Assembly (NCBI RefSeq): GCF_000142805.1
Contig: NC_013084.1
Span: 1-64,000, forward strand
Length of the DNA stretch: 64,000 nucleotides
Source of the DNA: Lachancea thermotolerans CBS 6340
Lineage: Eukaryota > Ascomycota > Saccharomycetes > Saccharomycetales > Saccharomycetaceae
Direction of reading: 5' to 3'
The position numbers were made by a program, and so were the translations under genes. This document shows, piece after piece, positions 62,142 through 64,000 of the stretch. Position 1 is the first letter of the stretch. Each line of letters begins with the position of its first letter. Below the pieces are notes generated by a model, which ran no database searches, was not told the origin of the DNA, and saw only the letters and a list, made by a program, of their open reading frames with translations.

Positions 62142-63680
62142 TCAAGCCGGAGGAGCTCCTTCATCGAGCGTCATCTCGTCTAGCTCATCCAAAAGTTCAT
62201 CGATGTCAATCTGTGGAGCATCTTCCTCTTCATCTTCATCCATTTCACCGTCTTGTGGAGCCTGCTGGGCGCTTTTGTACAAATTGACCGCTTGCCGCAT
62301 TTCCGCGTCCTCTTCCAATTCTTGCAAGAACAGCTCATAGTCTTTCTCAGCCCTTTCCATCTCTTGCTTTTGTTGTCTTGAGCTGTAATCTTGCGAGGCT
62401 TCAATATCTTTGTGCTCCCGAGCCATTCTCTTCAACTTCCAGCTTCTGTTCTTACGAGTCTTCCTAATGTACTGCTTCTTGACCAAAACCACATCTGGAA
62501 CATGCTCCATGTTTAGTGCATCAAATAAGTCTGAGTTATAGTTGGAATTGGCAATGAAATATCCCATCACACTATCTCCCGGATGGCAGATAGCACCAAG
62601 GTGTGACCTGACGTAATAAACCTGATCGTTCGAACCGAGGTCAGAAGCTCTTGCAACAGTGATATCAGCGAGAACCCACTTTCCCTTGGTCTGGCCTGTT
62701 GGATCAACATCTAGTACAATGAATTCCACCAACTGAGAAACATCAGCTAACGAATCAAAAGGACTTCTCCAATAAACTGATGGGGACAAGTCAGAAGTTT
62801 GCAAAGTCATTGGATCTAAGAACTGTATGGTGTTGGAGATCTTAGAACACAAAACGAACTGCGAAATGTTTCCCAACGATTTAGCGAGTTTTTTGGGCAG
62901 TACGACCAAATCGTCTCTACAAAGCGGTACGATTTCTACCGAGTAGGAGAACTTGTAGGTAGAAGCTCCTGTGTGCGTATCTTGCGAGACCAGCTCTTCG
63001 GACTTCTTGGACTTGATGGGAACGACTGCGTTGAGGAAATCTAACATTTTTACGGCGTGATTCTTCTGGGCATAAAAAAAGTCCAACCCATCCTTAGCCT
63101 CTTGAATGTTAATGGTGTCAACATGAGCATTGTGCTTCAAAATTAGCTGCTCGAGATACAAGAAGGTACGCTTATGGGAAACCTTCTGTCTGATCTGAAC
63201 CGTGGCCCTCCAAGTGTTTGTTGTATAAGATCTAGCACAGTCAGCACATTGCATGGCCACAACAACATACTCGACTTCAAAAGTCTGCTGTATGATAGTG
63301 TTGGCCATTGCCTCACCTTGCACAGTAAGCTTTACTCTGATACGTCTTGAGTGGGGCTCTGTCCATATAAAAGATGCATCAACAAGCCTGACCTTGTTGA
63401 GGCCCTTCAGTCGACGCAGGCAGAGTGCCAATAGCTCCCTAGATTCAAGTTCTGCTCTCACCCACTGCCCTGGAGGCTGTAGAAACCTTTCGCAGTTTCT
63501 ACAGAAAGAAACATTGGATTCTCTGGGAATACCCTCGGTGATGTCCACGGTTAGCTTGATACAATCATAGCACATAACTAGCCCTGAGGACCCGTCCATG
63601 GGGGTACCACAGTTGCAACATAGAACAGTTGCAGCTTGGTGATTATTGAAGGCGCTTTGATCCAAAGGTGTATAGTTCAT
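62142..63680 (-). CDS. NMD3: NMD3, 60S ribosome export adaptor
   Basis: A 512-residue adaptor (S. cerevisiae 518) that binds the 60S subunit in the nucleus and recruits the exportin Crm1 for its export; it is released in the cytoplasm by Lsg1. The start is the ATG at 63678-63680 (MNYTPLDQSAFNNHQ). The N-terminal zinc region has CCNCG, CYDC and CRNC groups (within about residues 21-65), with a further CADC near 148. The basic segment RKTRKNRSWKLKR (near 410-425) fits the nuclear localisation signal. The acidic C-terminus with IDELLDELDEMTL fits the leucine-rich export signal. The promoter carries PAC and RRPE elements as expected for a ribosome-biogenesis gene. Confidence 0.97.
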   Translation of the reverse strand: MNYTPLDQSAFNNHQAATVLCCNCGTPMDGSSGLVMCYDCIKLTVDITEGIPRESNVSFCRNCERFLQPPGQWVRAELESRELLALCLRRLKGLNKVRLVDASFIWTEPHSRRIRVKLTVQGEAMANTIIQQTFEVEYVVVAMQCADCARSYTTNTWRATVQIRQKVSHKRTFLYLEQLILKHNAHVDTINIQEAKDGLDFFYAQKNHAVKMLDFLNAVVPIKSKKSEELVSQDTHTGASTYKFSYSVEIVPLCRDDLVVLPKKLAKSLGNISQFVLCSKISNTIQFLDPMTLQTSDLSPSVYWRSPFDSLADVSQLVEFIVLDVDPTGQTKGKWVLADITVARASDLGSNDQVYYVRSHLGAICHPGDSVMGYFIANSNYNSDLFDALNMEHVPDVVLVKKQYIRKTRKNRSWKLKRMAREHKDIEASQDYSSRQQKQEMERAEKDYELFLQELEEDAEMRQAVNLYKSAQQAPQDGEMDEDEEEDAPQIDIDELLDELDEMTLDEGAPPA

Positions 63681-63724
63681 TTGAGGCACCTACTCAACTT
63701 TTTGCTGATCTGTTACTAATGACT

Positions 63725-63763
63725 TGCGATGAGATGAGATGAGATGAGCTTCTAAAATTTTTT
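63725..63763 (-). promoter_or_regulatory. PAC and RRPE elements of the NMD3 promoter
   Basis: On the plus strand TGCGATGAGATGAG (63725-63738) contains the PAC core GCGATGAG, followed by more GATGA repeats to 63748, and AAAATTTTTT (63754-63763) is an RRPE-like sequence. Read toward NMD3 the order is RRPE then PAC, with PAC about 45 bp from the ATG. This pair marks yeast ribosome-biogenesis genes controlled through Stb3, Tod6 and Dot6. Confidence 0.75.
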
Positions 63764-63836
63764 GTAGCATATTCTTCGGTAAAAAAAGCAAGTCAGATGA
63801 CCAAGAGCTCAATTGGGTCAGGACCGATAAAGTATG

Positions 63837-64000
63837 CTATTTCCTCTTGGGTTTTTTAGATTCGAAGAGTAAGCCGTATGACTTTTTTGAGGTCTTGGTG
63901 ACCTGAGGCTCTTCATCACTATCACTGTGCCGGAGGTCTTCCTTGGTCCCTAACCCAGGGTGGGACATGTCTAGGGCGGATGGCCGTGATATTTTGTTTC
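63837..64000 (-). CDS. C-terminal end of a Lys-rich, probably nucleolar protein (runs off the right edge)
   Basis: The minus-strand frame is open from the right edge to a TAG at 63837-63839 and encodes 54 residues that end in SKKSYGLLFESKKPKRK, preceded by an acidic/Ser stretch (RHSDSDEEPQVTKT). The basic end looks like a nucleolar protein. By synteny the candidates are NOP19 (YGR251W, next to GCN5 in S. cerevisiae) and DBP8 (YHR169W, next to NMD3); the low-complexity tail favours a small nucleolar protein such as NOP19 over a helicase. Identity is a guess. Confidence 0.55.
   Translation of the reverse strand, partial: NKISRPSALDMSHPGLGTKEDLRHSDSDEEPQVTKTSKKSYGLLFESKKPKRK

Overview
The window looks like a chromosome segment of a budding yeast (Saccharomycetaceae) whose lineage did not go through the whole-genome duplication (Lachancea- or Kluyveromyces-like; the genus is inferred, not proven). 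Every confident gene is intronless and yeast-like. Conserved leucines in PUP2 are encoded by CTG, so the standard code applies. The gene order interleaves blocks that are separate in S. cerevisiae: ATG2, ZWF1, NAR1, KEX2, YTP1, SIN4 and the YNL234W globin (chromosome XIV) with LRG1 (chromosome IV), and PUP2, GCN5 (chromosome VII) with ATG7, NMD3 (chromosome VIII). This is what an unduplicated ancestor-type order predicts.

Bases 1-30.2 kb are an accessory region with long intergenic stretches. From the left it holds the 5' part of a PDR5-type ABC drug pump, a metal-dependent amidohydrolase, a secreted Ser-rich protein with Cys/Asp motifs and a His/Gly tail, and a PA14-domain flocculin gene with long tandem repeats split by one frameshift. 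These are followed by a GNAT acetyltransferase of bacterial type, a YMC1/YMC2 mitochondrial carrier, a decayed PHO5-type acid phosphatase, FMP52, a globin with a CaaX-like C-terminus, and, head to head with the globin, an MFS hexose transporter whose promoter carries a cluster of Rgt1-like sites.

Bases 31.5-54.1 kb are a conserved block: ATG2 (autophagy lipid transfer), LRG1 (Rho1 GAP), ZWF1 (glucose-6-phosphate dehydrogenase), NAR1 (cytosolic Fe-S assembly), KEX2 (prohormone protease), YTP1 and SIN4 (Mediator tail). LAP3, which lies between NAR1 and KEX2 in S. cerevisiae, is not there.

Bases 54.3-57.65 kb are a PIF/Harbinger-type DNA transposon. It has 36-bp identical terminal inverted repeats, a Myb/SANT-like gene and a DDE transposase gene facing each other, both with several disruptions. 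It sits between SIN4 and PUP2 and ends only 23 bp before the Rpn4/PACE box of PUP2. Bases 57.7-64 kb hold PUP2 (proteasome alpha5), GCN5, ATG7, NMD3 (with PAC and RRPE promoter elements) and the 3' end of a Lys-rich, probably nucleolar protein. No tRNA, rRNA, CRISPR or convincing centromere was seen.
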